This document shows, in pieces, positions 13,118-27,169 of a DNA stretch of 64,000 bases (the first letter of the stretch is position 1; each line of letters starts with the position of its first letter). The notes under the pieces were generated by a model that saw only the letters and a program-made list of their open reading frames with translations, did not search any database and was not told the origin of the DNA. A program made the translations under genes and the position numbers. Source of the stretch: Certhia americana (taxonomy: Eukaryota > Chordata > Aves > Passeriformes > Certhiidae). The stretch lies in the NCBI GenBank assembly GCA_018697195.1, contig CM031858.1, positions 77,524,818 to 77,588,817 of the forward strand, read 5' to 3'.

Positions 13118-13496
13118 GTGGCACAGGCTCGGCCGGACAGAGGCGGGAAACGGGGGCAGGAGAGGCCTTCCTTCACAACCCCCTCTGGGGCTGATGATCA
13201 CAGTGTCCCAGCAGGACTCTCGGAAAAACAGCAAGCTGGGCCAGCAGGATGTCTCCACAGGCAGGGGGTGTGGTGCTACAGTGCAGAGGAAGCGCGGAGC
13301 GCCAAAGAAGCGGCAGGGGCAGGGCAGTGGTGTCCCAGCTCCCAGGAGGGCAGGGAGAGGTCAGCTTAGGATCACAGGTACCCGAGCAGATGGGAATGGA
13401 TCACTCTTTTAGTGAGGTGGGTGATATTGAGGTCCTAGTTCAGTGGTATCTCACTAGCAGAGGCTCACCCGATGGCAGAAGAAGCAGAGAGAGAAA

Positions 13497-13720
13497 GACA
13501 GAAAGACAGAAAGAAAGGAAGGAAGGTGTGGAAGGAAGGAAGGTGTGGAAGGAAGGAAGGTGCGGAAGGAAGGAAGGTGAGGAAGGAAGGAAGGTGCGGA
13601 AGGAAGGAAGGTGCGGAAGGAAGGAAGGAAGGTGAGGAAGGTGCGGAAGGTGCGGAAGGAAGGTGCGGAAGGAAGGGAAGGAAGGAAGGAAGGAAGGAAG
13701 GAAGGAAGGGAGGGAAACAC
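13497..13720 (+). repeat. GGAA-rich purine minisatellite with a 17-bp unit
   Basis: A nearly pure purine strand. From 13527 five consecutive units of TGNGGAAGGAAGGAAGG start at 13527, 13544, 13561, 13578 and 13595. A longer unit follows at 13612, then shorter 9- and 13-bp forms, then a plain (GGAA)n tail. The four-base subunit lies inside the 17-bp unit. Open frames of up to 182 codons across it on both strands are artefacts of the repeat. Confidence 0.95.
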
Positions 13721-16700
13721 AGAGACACAGACATGGAGAGCAGCTGCCCCAGGCTCATCTTTTACCTGCCCCTCAGAGAGAAACTCCCAAATAAGAGAAG
13801 TGCAACCAGATGCCTTCCTCCCCTGAGCTTGACCATTTCTTTTGTTTTTCTTGAGTTGGTAACTTAACACTAACTTAACCTTGTTAGTGTTTCCTAGAAT
13901 CTTATGGGGAAAGAATTCCCTAAGTAAAAAGGAACAAAAGGAAAGAAACCTGACCCCCAACACCCTCAGACCTTGAGAGTGACTAAATTCCTTCTGAGTC
14001 ACTAAGTAATTCTTCCAGCTCCTCTACTCTTCCAATTTCATATGTGAGCATTTTTTAGGAGCTCTTTGTTCTTGTCTGTAAGCCTTGTGTCACTTTTGCT
14101 TGATGTTATTTTGCTCAGGATGAATTATTCTTGAGTTTAGAGGAGGTGACTCTTGAAAATCCACTGATTCTCCTGGACATCTCTTCTCTTTACAAATTTG
14201 TAACATGAAATTCTCCAAAGAGGCCTAAATCTACTTGTACAAAGATAAGGCTAGGATTCTGCTTTGTTTACCTTTGTTTTCCACTCCCGTCTCCCCACCC
14301 TATCCCAGGATTTTGAATTCTATCAGTTCCTAAACACTGTAGCCAAGACAAAAACAGGTTTGTTGTTGTTTTTCAGTTGGTTGTGGTCTTTTTTTGGGTT
14401 TTGGCTGGTTTTGGGTTTTTTTGGGTTTTTTTTTCATAGAAGAGGGCAGGACAACATTCCTGTGGATCTGTGAATGACAATTTGTGAGAAGGTATGTTAT
14501 ACAGGCAGTAGTGCTTATATTCAGCACTGTCTTTTTACCTCTTAAGCCTCCATGAGAAAAAGGAAGCAGGTTCATCAGGGGAATGACTAGGTTTATGTCC
14601 TTAAAGGAAAGAGGTCAATTTTAGCAAAAGTGATTGCAAAGAGGGAATATTTTTTTCATAAAATTCTGAAATTTGTGTTTATCTCCACAATTTTTCACAG
14701 TGTGCAAGAATTTACCCAGAACAATTTGAAATCTCTCAATATGTGACTTATTGAAGGGGAAAAAAGGGAAACAAATTTATTTCTATCAATCAAAAATAAA
14801 ATATATCAAAGGCAAATGAGATGAGAAATTCTAGCAATTCAAAATGAGCTTTATTTTTTTATTATTTTTTTTCAAGACTTCATATTTATGTATGTTTGGA
14901 TGAGACTAGTTTCAGTGAATCAGTCATATGCTCAGAACATTTTTTTTTTATTACTTAATTCCATCTGCCTTTTTTTCCTATTCATTGCTAGTCTTCTTTG
15001 CACTAAATTTCCACATCAAAGTTCTAAAATACTTTCATTTATAGATAATATTTATTCATTATTAAAAGAATTAATTTAAGGAATATTTCATATGTTTCCT
15101 ATCACTTACTACTTTTTTTTCTGTATCATTATATTTCAATCATTTATCCATCGTATACAACTGTCTTTGTCAAAGAAGTTTGGTTTATTTTGTTGATTAA
15201 AATCATGCAGATTTAAATCAATAGTTTATTATGCATTAGCAAGAAAAGGAATAGACATTGTAGGTTTTTTTCTATCCAAACATAATTGGAATGCCTTACT
15301 GCAATGCCGAAGAAATTGACTATAAAGTGCCACAGTTAAAGCTTGTTTATTTGGCAAAACATCCCACATCTGAGACCTTCTCTTAAAATCCATATATTTT
15401 GAGTGTGACAAAAAAGTTTTGACAAATTACTCTACCATTTATTCTATGACATATCCGCCACCTTCTTGTCCTTGCTTCCTCTCTTTGTAGAGTTTGATGT
15501 TCTCTGGCATGCCTAGCATAAATTTCCAGTCATTAGGGGCAAAAGCTGATTATTTATGCTTACCTGCAAAGTGTCGTATCAACCTGAATACAGAGAAAGG
15601 GTATGATTTGGAAACTTTATTTGGACTAAAAAAGTTTTACTCTGTGCATTTGTTTGGAGCTGACAGAGCTATTCAGGTGTACAATACAATACAATCAAGT
15701 TGGAGGAGAAAGAAAAATGCAAAATAAAATTTTCATTTCTCAAAGTGGGACATATTTTGTACAGATATATTTCTATGTAGTCTTATTAAGATTAAAAACC
15801 CCAACATATTAAATATGTAAAACTATGGAACTAAAATTCTTCTTTCTCCTTCAGAACAGCAAGCTGAGTACTAGGAATAATGTTCCTTGCTTCACAAAAA
15901 CATGTAAAAGCTTATGGCTCATCATTATTGTCAGTATGATAATGCTGTAAAAGCAATATTTCATTCAATAAGAAACCACACTTCACCTCCCGCATATCCG
16001 CATATTCCTATCAACACCTGTCTTTATACAACAACAGTGTCCTTATGAATCCTCTGAATTAACATTCAAGGCATTAGCTATTCAATTGCATCCCTAATCA
16101 AAAATATCTTTTTGACTTACCTAAAATACAATGAATGGGTTTCTATGTACCATCATTTCTTTATTGCATTACCACTTCAGTTCTCAGTATTGATTCTGCC
16201 AGTATGCTCTTGTAAAGAAACACTACAGAGAAAGCAAATAGCTAGGTCTTCATAATCTTAAATCTGAACTGTTGTTCATCAAACAGCTATCCAATTAATC
16301 TTGACTAGTGTAACACATTGCTAATGACAACTTTATTTACATTTCCTTGAATTTAGAAAGCTTCTGATTTAAATAAAGGCAATTTGGCTGATGCTGTAAA
16401 ACATAATTCTGTGCATCATTTACAGTACTATTCTGTGTGTTATTTCTGTTCACAGAAGCACAGCTTATGAATGTATATTAAGCTTTAGTTTCTTCATTAG
16501 CTTCTCATTACTGTTTGCTCACAGTTCCTAACTTTATTATTCCAAATGTCATTGCTACAATGTCACATTTGTTCTAAGTTTGTCTTCTAGCATACTTCCA
16601 GTAATGAAGGTGGAATTTACCCCAATACTCAAGATAAGAAATTTTATTTCAGCCGTGGTACTCTGGTAAGGTCATTGCTCTGGTAAGAATTTCTAGTATT

Positions 16701-18457
16701 GTCTCTGGTGATATTATCTACCAGTGAGTTAAAGGTGTCATACTAGTATCAGTTTTCTTTTCTCTAGATAACTAGTAATAATCTAGTAGATTGCAATATT
16801 TCCCAGATTTTGCCATTATTTTTTTTATAAATAATTCTAAGATGGCTTTGAAAAACTTAGGGCACTAGAATATTTGTATTTTCTTTCTTCATCTGTAGAA
16901 AAAGTATTAGATACTAGTTTGAACTATACCATTAATAAAATGATAAATTTTCTCTTTTGCGAAATTGTGTTGGACATTTTCACCAAACTTAGAGAACAGT
17001 TAGAATTGCAGAACGCATTGTTCTATAACTCGGCAGAAAATAAATGGTCTCCTGAGATAATTTTTCATTAATTTTCTTTGATTCTTTAGAGCTCTTGCAG
17101 GTAATACTGCTGAAAAATTTGAAAAGTCGTGTATAAAAGAATGAAGCATGGATTTGCTTTAATATTTTCACTTCAGAGATCAGAGTTTATGAAATTCCTT
17201 CTCCTTTCCAAGAAGGAAGAAGGGGGGTGGAAAAATATGCAGTCAAAACACATATAAAGAAATGTTTGCAAAGTCCACGGTATTTACAATAAACTGCATA
17301 ACAAAAGATGACTGGCTGGAAGTAATGTCATCTTGTTTTAAACCCTTCTTTGTTTTTGTCTTTATAGATTTTGGCAGCTTGTATTATTACGAATATATTT
17401 TCTCTTCATTTAATTGAAGTAATTTAAATATAACATATACACACAATCCTTCCTCACAAGATGCATAATCAGGATAATGTTAGCATTGCTATCCAGAATA
17501 ATTAAAGATCAAGTTGGCTTGGAAATAGTTCAAACATATCAACTCAATGAGAGAGAAAATCAGATTCAATGAGGCTGGCCAGGGTGAGATAAGGTCCTTA
17601 GTGCTGTGCATGGTGCAAAATCCCCACAAACAAATAAGAAAAACAAATCAGGGATAAATACACAACCCCCAAAAAAGTGTTTGAAAAATGAAAAAAAACA
17701 CCAACTTCTAGAGATCCTGATAATTATTGAAAGGTAATAAATAAAATTGCTGTAATAGTACTAAAAATCTGATAAAACATTACTATTTGTACTTTTTGGA
17801 GACTTCTCATTGATGTATTGAATGTCCTTGAAACCCAAAAAGTATAAAGCACATAAAAGTTTCAGCTTTCTCATGGCACTCAAGGAAAAAAATATAGCAT
17901 AAACTATAGTCTGTCAGTTTTCACGGGATATATTTGCTATCACATACATAGAGCATATTTATTTATATGAATTTAATTTCTTTCTTACCTGTTATGCATA
18001 TAGAAAAAAATTCCCTTCAACAAGGGCCTGAAAGAAACATTAGATCTGAAGACCAAAACAAAAATGTTATTAGATAAATCCAGGATGATATTTTATGGCA
18101 GTAATATTTTATCATAAACAATGAAATTGTTTTATGTTTTGCAGTGGTAGAAAGAATCCTAAAAGACATAGCAAATAGCATTTTTCAACCCTACAATATT
18201 CAAAGAAAGGAAATGGCATTCTCCTTTATATTGATCTGCTGTTTTCAGAGGCAATTAAAATCCATGTGTGGGGGAAACAAAAAACAAAAATAAGTTGGTT
18301 TTTTTTCTTTTTTTTTTAAGATGAGGAAGCATTATTTTATCTTCATCTGTTCATGCTTAACACATTTATTTTTCTTCTAGAAACTTAGAATCATTGTCTC
18401 AAGTATGTAATATTCCCCTACACTTCAGTATACTATACACATTTTCTTCTTTTTGAA
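13721..18457. other. AT-rich non-coding stretch
   Basis: No supported gene. A short G/T-rich tract is at 14355-14437. The remainder is unique-looking A/T-rich sequence with open frames no longer than 81 codons. Confidence 0.5.
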
Positions 18458-18785
18458 AATCAGAATGGTTTAGGTTGGGAGGAATTGTTAAGATCACCTA
18501 GTTAAGATCATCAATTTTCTTACCACGGGCAGGGGCACCTTCCACTAGACCAGGTTGCTCAGAAGTCCATTCAGCCTGGCCTTAAACACTTCCAGCAATA
18601 GGGCGACCACAGCTTCTCTGGGCAACCTCTTTCAGTGCCTTGCCACCTTCACAGTAATTAATTTATTCTTAATATCCAATCTAATGTACCCTTTTTCAGT
18701 TTGAAGCCATTCTCTCTTGTCCTATCACTGCATGCCCTTCCTGTATGTCCCCTTTTGGTACTGTAAGTCTGCAGTAAGGTCTCCA
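18458..18785 (-). repeat. CR1 LINE 3' end fragment, antisense
   Basis: Recognisable in reverse complement. The order is 'cagaatggtttaggttggga', 'cgggcaggggcaccttccac', 'tagaccaggttgctcagaag', 'cttaaacacttccagcaata', 'ctctgggcaacctctttcag' and 'gccattctctcttgtcctat'. This is the standard order of an antisense CR1 3' region. Confidence 0.88.
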
Positions 18786-21700
18786 AATGCACAAGAATGA
18801 ATTATCAAGAAAATACTAACATTCTGACACAACCTTTTGGTATCTTTTGCAGCTTACGGTGCATTGGCATGTTGCAGGAAGCCCAAAGAAAAGACTCAAT
18901 GCTTTTCCATGTCTATCAAATAATAGATAGCATAATATGGAACAACCTAGATACTGATGAAATTCTCTGTCCTCCAATGCATTATCTTTTTTGCTGTAAA
19001 AGCGAAAATATCTTAAGACTTCCAAAGCAGACACCCAAGGGGCCATCATTTCAACTATCCTAACAGGAAAAATATAGTGTTGCAATTTTCTGACTGGAAA
19101 ATGAGTAAGATATTTTGTGTAACAATATAGTTCCAACAGATTATTCTTGGCTAATTCTCCCTGAGATACTGTAGCTATGTTTCTGCTATTAGAGATTCTG
19201 CTATTTGTGAAAAAAGGTGGTGAAAAACAGAGCAGTTAAGTATTAACATGGGAAACTTATGTGTAACAGGGAAATGCTTGGATGACCTTGGATGATGATT
19301 AGGACTGCCTGATCCTCTTTTAAGAGTCAAGGGCTTGAACCATAAACTGCAAGAAGTTTAACAAATGACACCTTTCTTCTAAGAGAACTGGTGCTATGTT
19401 AAAAATATGGGTAAGGTCTCACCTGATAGTCTTGTCTGCCTGGTTTTACTTCTTCAGTTGAGCTTCATGGAAATGGAAAAATCTCTAGAGGAAAAAAATG
19501 GCATAACCTGCACAAAGGAACTTTCTTCCTGATTACAACGTTAATGAATACCTTGTATTCTGTAGCCTCTTTATACCTTTAAAATAATTAATTTAACTTT
19601 TCTGCCCTACCTGTGGTTGGTTTTGCTGTTATACTAGAACCCTACCCTTCACCCTTTCAACATAAACCACACTACACATGCAATATTTGAATATAGTATT
19701 TCACCTATTTCCCTTCTGTATTTTTGTGTATAATGAATTACTATAAGCACAACTACCACATTCCAGGTTACTTAAAAGTAAAGCAAGTTGTCTTATATTA
19801 CAGCTTATAAAGAGGAAAATATTCTTGCTTTGTGTTCAATTCTGGTTTTGAGGGACAGATTTTTGGAAGACAATTGATACAGTGTTTCTGGCTCCACATA
19901 TTTGCTAAAATTTAAATAATTAATTTCAATTTAATCTGCCACTATAAATTAATTTCCATTTTTTTTCACATCTAGTTATCCTAGGAGACCTGTCCTCAGC
20001 AGTTGAGGCTGGCCTCACTCTTACAGAGATGTGATGTGAGGTCTGAGACACCTTGTCCATTAGCACCTAGCAGAAGTGCATTTAGTATAACCATAGGGGG
20101 AAGAAAAATGACATATTTTGAGATCTTGTTTGTTTCTGCGCTTAAAACCCTTTCCAAAGGGAATGTAAAAGTCAGTGCATATGGCACAAATGTAATTCTG
20201 GACAGAGATTGCATATGAATTACAGCTCAGAGACAACATCACCATCTGTCCAAAAAGTCCTTTCTGATCTCCTTGCTCGAAATACAAGAGAATCAGAGAA
20301 AGTATGTAACACCATGAGAGAACCAGAGCAAAGCAGCTGGCTCTCCATTGTAATAAAAAATGAAGTTAAAAAGAGGTGCTTGATAGGCCCTCCAGTCTAA
20401 TATTATTCCTTGATGGTCTATAACTTAGTGATTGACTGAATTTCTTAACACTCCATAATCACTTTAAAAGCTTTTTTGATGGTGAGAAATTTTGACTCAG
20501 CCTGAAGCTTTGTATTAGAATGTCTTATTCCGCAAAAAATGATAATGCAGTCAATAAGCTGCTGGTGCATTAAAGCATCCTTATTTATAAAAAAATGACC
20601 ATCTGCAATTTCTTTGAACTAAATTGTTTTTTGAGAAACATTATTTCAATCTAGGAGTGAACTAATTAGTACTTGAATACACTTTGTATAAAATATTGTT
20701 TTATTTATTGGAAATTTAGCAATACAACTAGAAGAAAAAATATTTGGGTCCTATTTCTTCCTTAAATAGCCTGTTTCTATGTTTGCATTAGTATCTGCTT
20801 AGCTTAAACATGTATATTTATTTAGTGTAAAAATACAATTTTTATTGGTACATTTTGATTGGCAACAAATACAAGATTTTAAGTAGCTTTTAGACTATTT
20901 TCTTAGCAAAGTATGAAAAAAATCTTCTGTATTTCCAAACTGAAATTTTAAGTAGAAAATAAATTCCTACACCTTCATATTCCATATAATTTTTTAATCA
21001 GTTTGCCAATGCAGTGAAAACTCCTAGAGAGTACATCATAGCAAGGCCACTACAAAACAAATGAAACTGCAATTATAAATTATAATTAACAAGTGCAGCT
21101 GTATTATATTTAATGGAAGGAGGGATGGAAGTAGATGGAAAAGCAAAATAAATGGTCACTTAACCTGAAATTTACAGTTCAGTATTACTCCTATATATAA
21201 ACACCCCTTTCAAATGAAATTGCCCATTCAGGAAGCAAGGCGTGGTACTAAAAGGCACTGGAAAAGTGTGTGGCTGTGCTATTTCATCATATGTGAGATT
21301 TTGACTGGGCTCCTGAACATTATACTAACCAAGGAAAGTTAAAAATGTCCTTCCAGAGAAAACCGACTTCTTAAATAAAAATCAAATAATTGGAGACTGC
21401 CTTGTCATGCCCACAAATCTTCTGGAGTTGATACTATCCTGAATTATGAATTATTAAAGGATTTGGGAAAAGCTGATATGTTCTGTTGCTATAAAGAACT
21501 CACTGAACTATGAGGATCTGTGGCCTGACTTGACAGTGCAAGGAGCAGACCTAGAGCTGTAGGACAATAGATGAGCTGGTTCAGTGCTTGTTAGGGAAGC
21601 AATGCCCTAACAAAAAGACTCCGGATGATGTGCCTGAATATTACATCTCTGAAAATACCACTGAAAGAAGATACGCATGCTGGAAAGACACAAAGTTCAA

Positions 21701-24700
21701 ATACTACAAAATACGAAGGACATTTCAGTTCTAAATGTCCATCTTCCTTTCTATTGGGAAGTAATCAGCTAGTGGCACACATACCTATTTTCAGAAGTAC
21801 TACTGGAGGATGCACAATTAAACTCTTGACATATACCTCTGAGAAGGTACTATATCTAAGACAAATACAGTGTGTTTTCTTGTAAATTAATCCAGAAGTA
21901 AGGTAAAATTGTCTCCCTTCTGCCAGTGAGCAACTGTGTGAGTATGGACACATTGTATTCATCCCTACATTGTATCCATTCCACTATTTCTTACTGTCTT
22001 AAGAACAAAAAATGACAGCTGTCATTATAAGCCTTGGAAAATGTTTTCATTCATAGACCTCAATGTGCTTTATAAAAGGAGATAAAATTTAGTAATTTTG
22101 ATATAAGACAAAATGGATTCAGAAAAAGTTGTACTTAACACTAAACAATTATGATTTGAGTTCAAATGCATTATCTACCAAGCAAGCAATATATCTGAAC
22201 ACTGGATTGCATACAGGATTCCTATTCTTTGTGAGACTTCTGAAGGGAAATGAATCTAATCAAGAATAGAAAACAAAAACTTATAAATTAAGCAGTTAAA
22301 AAACTCAAACTGGCAGTAGTTTCTCACCATATGCTGTGCTCAAAACTTGATGGTTAAACATGTAAAGACATCAGGACATTGCCTGTAAATGAGAACCTGG
22401 GCCTCAGTTAGTTGACCAACTGTGTTGCCAGGATGTATAAATGATAAACAGCACCCTGTGGAGTAACAGCATGTGGCATCCTATTACAAAGCTAATGTTG
22501 ACTTAGCTGCCTGGAGCTTGACTGATGAATGAAATATGCTCATACATTTAGTATTAATCCAGTATAAAAATCTTGTAGAATTTTAGTCAATAAGGTGGTA
22601 TTATTATTACAAAACCATTTTGCTTTAAAACCAATTGAGGCCATTGAAGCTACTCTTAATGTTGAGTATTTTTACAATGCTTGATAACCATTAAACTAAT
22701 CTTGACTGTACGTAGCATGCATACACCAGAAATGCATTTTTAAAATAAAAATTTTGCAATTTTATTTCATTTAATTGCTGTGTGAGGAATTTGAGTGGAT
22801 CACAGACGTGACACAAAACTGCAGAATCAATTTTTCTGCATTGTAAAATAAAATTTCGTTTTCTAAATCATAAAATAAATCTTAAAATACAAAATCTCAA
22901 TTCTTGGTACTACAAGCCCTTATATACTTCTTAACTTCTCCTACTTGGTGTTTACCTTTTCTTTTGGGGGGATGGGGTTGTTTTCCCACCAAGTATCATA
23001 GGTCACATTGATTATTCCCTTAGTTGCAAAGATATACCCATATATATATATTCTTCAGTCCCAAGAGATATGCCATTAACCTTTTCTACAAGATTTGTAC
23101 ATTGAACTCCATTAAAAATGAAATAAGGAATACCTTAAATTTTAAACTCCATACATAATTATATATCTTCGCTGAACTTAAAAAATCCAAAAGAAACAAA
23201 CAAACAAACAAACCACGAGAAATATAAAAAAAAATACTCTCGAGAATTTTAGTAATTTTTTGCGCAGACTGCTAATTTAAATTGTTTCATTAATTAAGAA
23301 TATATTTGCAACATTACCTTTTCTGAAATGTATGAAGTTCAGCAGTCACTAAAATGTGACTCTCTCAGAAATGTCCATATCAAATCTTCAGATATATCAT
23401 TACACTTTGAAAGGATTCCAAACCCTCAGGTATGGTCCTGGCTGGAGGATTAAAAGTTAATCAGTATGATAGCTATCACGAGACATGCTGTGTACCTGGT
23501 TCAAAGCCACAAAAGAAAACTTGCATTGCAGAATCAGATCTTACTCCTCATGTTGGACTACAGCTCCTGTTTCTGCAAAACTTTGAGAAAAAAAGTGAAT
23601 TGCATAATAAATAAATCAACAGAAATTCAACCCATATGAAAAGCTTAATTAGGAACAGCTGGCATTTTTATCATCCTTTCCATCCTGCTGCCAGTTATTT
23701 ATGAAATATAATGATGAATTATTATGCTTCTCACTAAATTTTCATACATGAATCTGTTGTGAGCTGTCTTCTAAAATAAGTGTATTTCCCACCAAAATTA
23801 TATATCTCTATTTTTAAATTCCTTCAGTAATAGTGATGTCAAAGATGTCTTATAGAAACATAAACATCAAAATTAAAATTGAATTGTCAATTTATGACTT
23901 GGTGATATTTTCTCCATAGTGTAGGAAAAAGAAATAATGAATTGGAATGAAATTAGTTAATTCAGTTATCCAACAATTCTTGCTAAACATGTTGGTTAGA
24001 ACTCTAGAAAACTGCCAAAGGAAGTAAGAAAAGAAGTAAATAATTGCATACATTTTCAGGGCTTTGGAAGGGACCATCAGGGATCTCAAAACTTGAGATA
24101 TTAAGACCAGTTAATGCATAGAAGAATCCTAGGGATTTTTTTTCCCTATGGAACTGAAGTAATTTTTACTATTTAAGAACAGAAGTACTATTCTGTCAAA
24201 TTTTGGCAGAAAATTATCTTCCTGCCTGGAAGGTGGGCAAGGGAAATGCCAGAAGTGGCATCATCCCTACAAACAGTTTTGTCTCCCATCTCAACTTCAG
24301 GTTTCAAAGACTGAGAGGATCATCTTTGTGCAGGTGTGCCATAGCTTGGAGATGGGAGGAACAAAGTCTCAAGGAAAGGGCTGAACTGTAAGAAAAGCAA
24401 GACAGACAACCTGACAGTTGATGAATCAGTGGGAAATCAAAGAAAATGGAAAGCAAAACTTCATAGCTCTGCTCTCCACAGCAGAGCTAAATGAGCACCT
24501 ACCTAACCTTGTGGCCCAGTAGCTCTGCTGTTACTTTCAACAGACAATGTTTTTGATATGCTTCCAGTGACATCTGGGCTGGGCTGGACTTGGTCTATCA
24601 GAAGGGTTCTTATAGCCCATAACTTGTCTAATAATGAGTTACCCAATATTTTTCTGAGTAAACAAAGGCACTGTACCCTTTGCTTTGGCACCTCAAAATT

Positions 24701-26581
24701 ATATTTTTCAAAAGTAGACATAAACCTCACAGCAATACCCCACTACTGAAATATTAATATGTCCATATTTTGCGTGCCTTTCCCCTCACTCCTGCCCCCT
24801 CCTCTAGAAGGCATGCCCTTGCTTTGCTGGAGGCACAATCTCATCAAACCAAGAACTGCATAAATTTTTCAAGGCATTTTCAGCAGCACATCTCCTTGGG
24901 CCTCTTGTGCACAGGAAAGAATATTTGGGTTTTGTCCATAAAAAGCAGAAGAATCTACATATGAATTCTGACTTCTTTTAGATATGTATGTTGAAATAAA
25001 ATAAAACAAATGCTATTTCTAGTTCACAGGTTCAATGAGCACATTGATAATTAAGAGTATTCTCAGCATCAAGTGACACAAACCAGAAAAGCCAACATTA
25101 AGTGCTACTGGTTTAGTAGTTAAAGGTCTTTCTCAAGATAATTTCAGCTAGTGCCAGACTTGAAGCAATAATCTTCTGGATCCTTGAAACCATAACTTTA
25201 CTCAATTACCCCATCCATGTTTGGAAGAATTCTGATGTTATTTTCTTAATGACTTCCCATTTCCAATATATTATTGAAGAAATCAAGAGTTCTGGGTGCA
25301 GATTTATTAAGATTTAAAGTACTGCAATTCCTGATCAAAAGTAATTGCATTTCTTTTATTTTTTCTTTCTTTTTATTATTTTCAAACTTATATGACAAAA
25401 TAATAGGTTGCTATCCATGATCAAAAATTAAATACTAGACCGTGGTTCAGATGTTGCAGTACTAAGTAAAGTGGTATTTACATGCCCTCAAAATAGTGAG
25501 CAATAAACCTTAAAAGCCTGCTTTATACACAATAATGAAATGAAATTTATTGAACTCTATAATGGGAATGATGAAAAAATCCATTCTGAGTCATCACTGT
25601 CGCTATTTGAATTAATCAGTACTAATACCACAATTTTGGTCTAATTTACCTTATGTTATTGTAAGTCCTAGGAAGATTTATCTTCTGCTGAACTTTTTAT
25701 GTATAAATCACTTAGAACTAATTTTGTACTTATTATATTCTACAATTAAATCAGACGCAATATGCAACAAGCAGAAGTTTCTATTGTACTCAGTGAGTTG
25801 TTTTGGGGGTTTTTTTTTCTAATGTGGTCTGCATCTATTTAGAAACTTTTTTATTTATTCTTGCATTATTATTCTGAGTTCATAAACAGCAGTAGATCTA
25901 ACATAATGATTGTGTCAGAATATCTTATTGCAGCAACAATGAAGTATTAATTTGTGTGAAATTATTTTCCTCTGGTTTCCAATAAAATTTTTAATTTAAT
26001 TTTTTAAAATTTATTTCTAGTACAGGTGAGTATAGTAGAGAAATAATTGTCAGTGTTCTATGTTGGATTGTTCACTCAAGGCAAAAATAATTTTATGAGC
26101 TGAAACATCTCACTTTTTGGTGCAAACTCTAAAATGTTTCAGTTACTTCAACTTTGCATAGTTCTACTGTAGCATAGGAGTAGTCATTTCTTTCTCTACC
26201 TCTAGTCTCTGCAAAACCTCTTCTTCCAGACCATACTTCTGTCCACATCTCTTTTCAGACATGTACAGAAATTTCTACTTGTGAGTGTGAGTGTGATCTC
26301 CACTTATTATTGCCATAGAATGCATTTTTTGCCCAGAATTTTCTAAAGTTTGGAATTTCTGGTTTTGTCAAAGATTAGGTATTCTGCTAAAAAAGTAATT
26401 CTTTAACTACCTAAATTACTTTGTTATTGGGTCCTCTTATGGGTCCAATAACATAAATAAATAATAATAAATGGCTCCTCTTATTCCCATTTTCATACTT
26501 ATTACTTATGAGCATAATTACCAATAATTAAGAGCTCTGCCTTTATGATAAACATAACTGCACAAATCTCTGTTAAAAGTT
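18786..26581. other. Long AT-rich non-coding stretch
   Basis: No supported gene or RNA. Small items seen are a perfect 9-bp inverted repeat with an 8-nt loop at 21588-21613, another with a 6-nt loop at 24465-24488, and an (AAAC)n run near 23194-23213. Open frames are at most 106 codons and not coding-like. Confidence 0.5.
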
Positions 26582-27169
26582 TGTAGTGGTTTAACTCTAG
26601 TAAATAACTAAAGTCCATGCATCTGTTCATTCACTGACCCCTTCAGTGAGATGGGAGACAGAATTAGAAGAGTATAAGTGGGAAAACTCATGGGTTGAGG
26701 TAAACACAGTTGAATGGGGATAGAAAAACCCGTGCATAAGCAAAGTGAAGCAACGAATCCCTTCACCAATTCCCACAGGCGGGCAGGTGTTCTGCCATTC
26801 CCAGGAGAGCAGGGCTCTGTCACGCAAAATGATGACCTGAGAAGGGAAACATCCTCACTCTGAACTTCATTCCTTTCTCCTTTTTCCCCTACCTTTGTAC
26901 ACTGGGCACAGTGCCATATGGTCTGAAATACACCTTGTGTCAGCTGGGGTCAGCTGTCCTGGCAGTGTCCCCTCCCAACTGCTCTGCACCCCCAACCTCC
27001 AGGCTGATGGGGTCTGAGGAGCCAAAAAAGCCTTGACACAGTGCAAACACTGCTCAACAGGAACTGAAACATCTCTGTTATCAATGCTGTTTTCCGCACA
27101 AACATAGAACATGGCCCCATAAGAGCTACTGCAAAGAAAATTAACTCCACCCAAGGCAAAACCAGCACA
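26582..27169 (-). mobile_element. Solo LTR, passerine ERV class II type (TguLTR5-like)
   Basis: Read on the minus strand it starts 'tgtgctggttttgccttggg', followed by 'ggagttaattttctttgcag'. It runs through 'ggacagctgacccc', 'ctcaacccatgagttttccc' and 'ctcttctaattctgtctccc', and ends 'gggtcagtgaatgaacag' then 'gttaaaccactaca'. This is the order of a very common songbird LTR that I know as TguLTR5-like. The ends are TG...CA and the length is about 588 bp. No matching target duplication is visible, so it is old or one edge is off. No internal retroviral sequence accompanies it. Confidence 0.72.

Larger units (their letters stand above)
12776..13450 (-). mobile_element. ERV LTR-like element, antisense (probable solo LTR)
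   Basis: On the plus strand it begins 'tgccttggtttgaaagacag', continues through 'ccttccctccgaattgct' and reaches 'agcagctctttattagta'. I recall this series from passerine LTRs. Read on the minus strand, AATAAA (12921-12926) would be the polyadenylation signal and the block would end near 12776 in CA. The minus-strand upstream part (12970-13380) is very GC- and CpG-rich, as a U3 promoter might be. The far boundary was not found and no target duplication was identified. Confidence 0.5.

Noticed and set aside
13013..13412. Overlapping 96-128-codon frames in the GC-rich island, as a possible gene or promoter exon
   Set aside because: GC-rich DNA has few stops, so open frames are expected. The island lies within an LTR-like element and the frames share no conserved motif.
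13454..14002. 182-codon minus-strand open frame rich in Ser, Phe and Pro, and sister frames on both strands
   Set aside because: It is produced by the GGAA/TTCC minisatellite, which lacks stops in several frames. There is no domain or start context.
24465..24488. 9-bp hairpin with a 6-nt loop as a terminator or RNA
   Set aside because: Short stems of this size arise by chance many times in 64 kb and nothing adjacent gives it a role.
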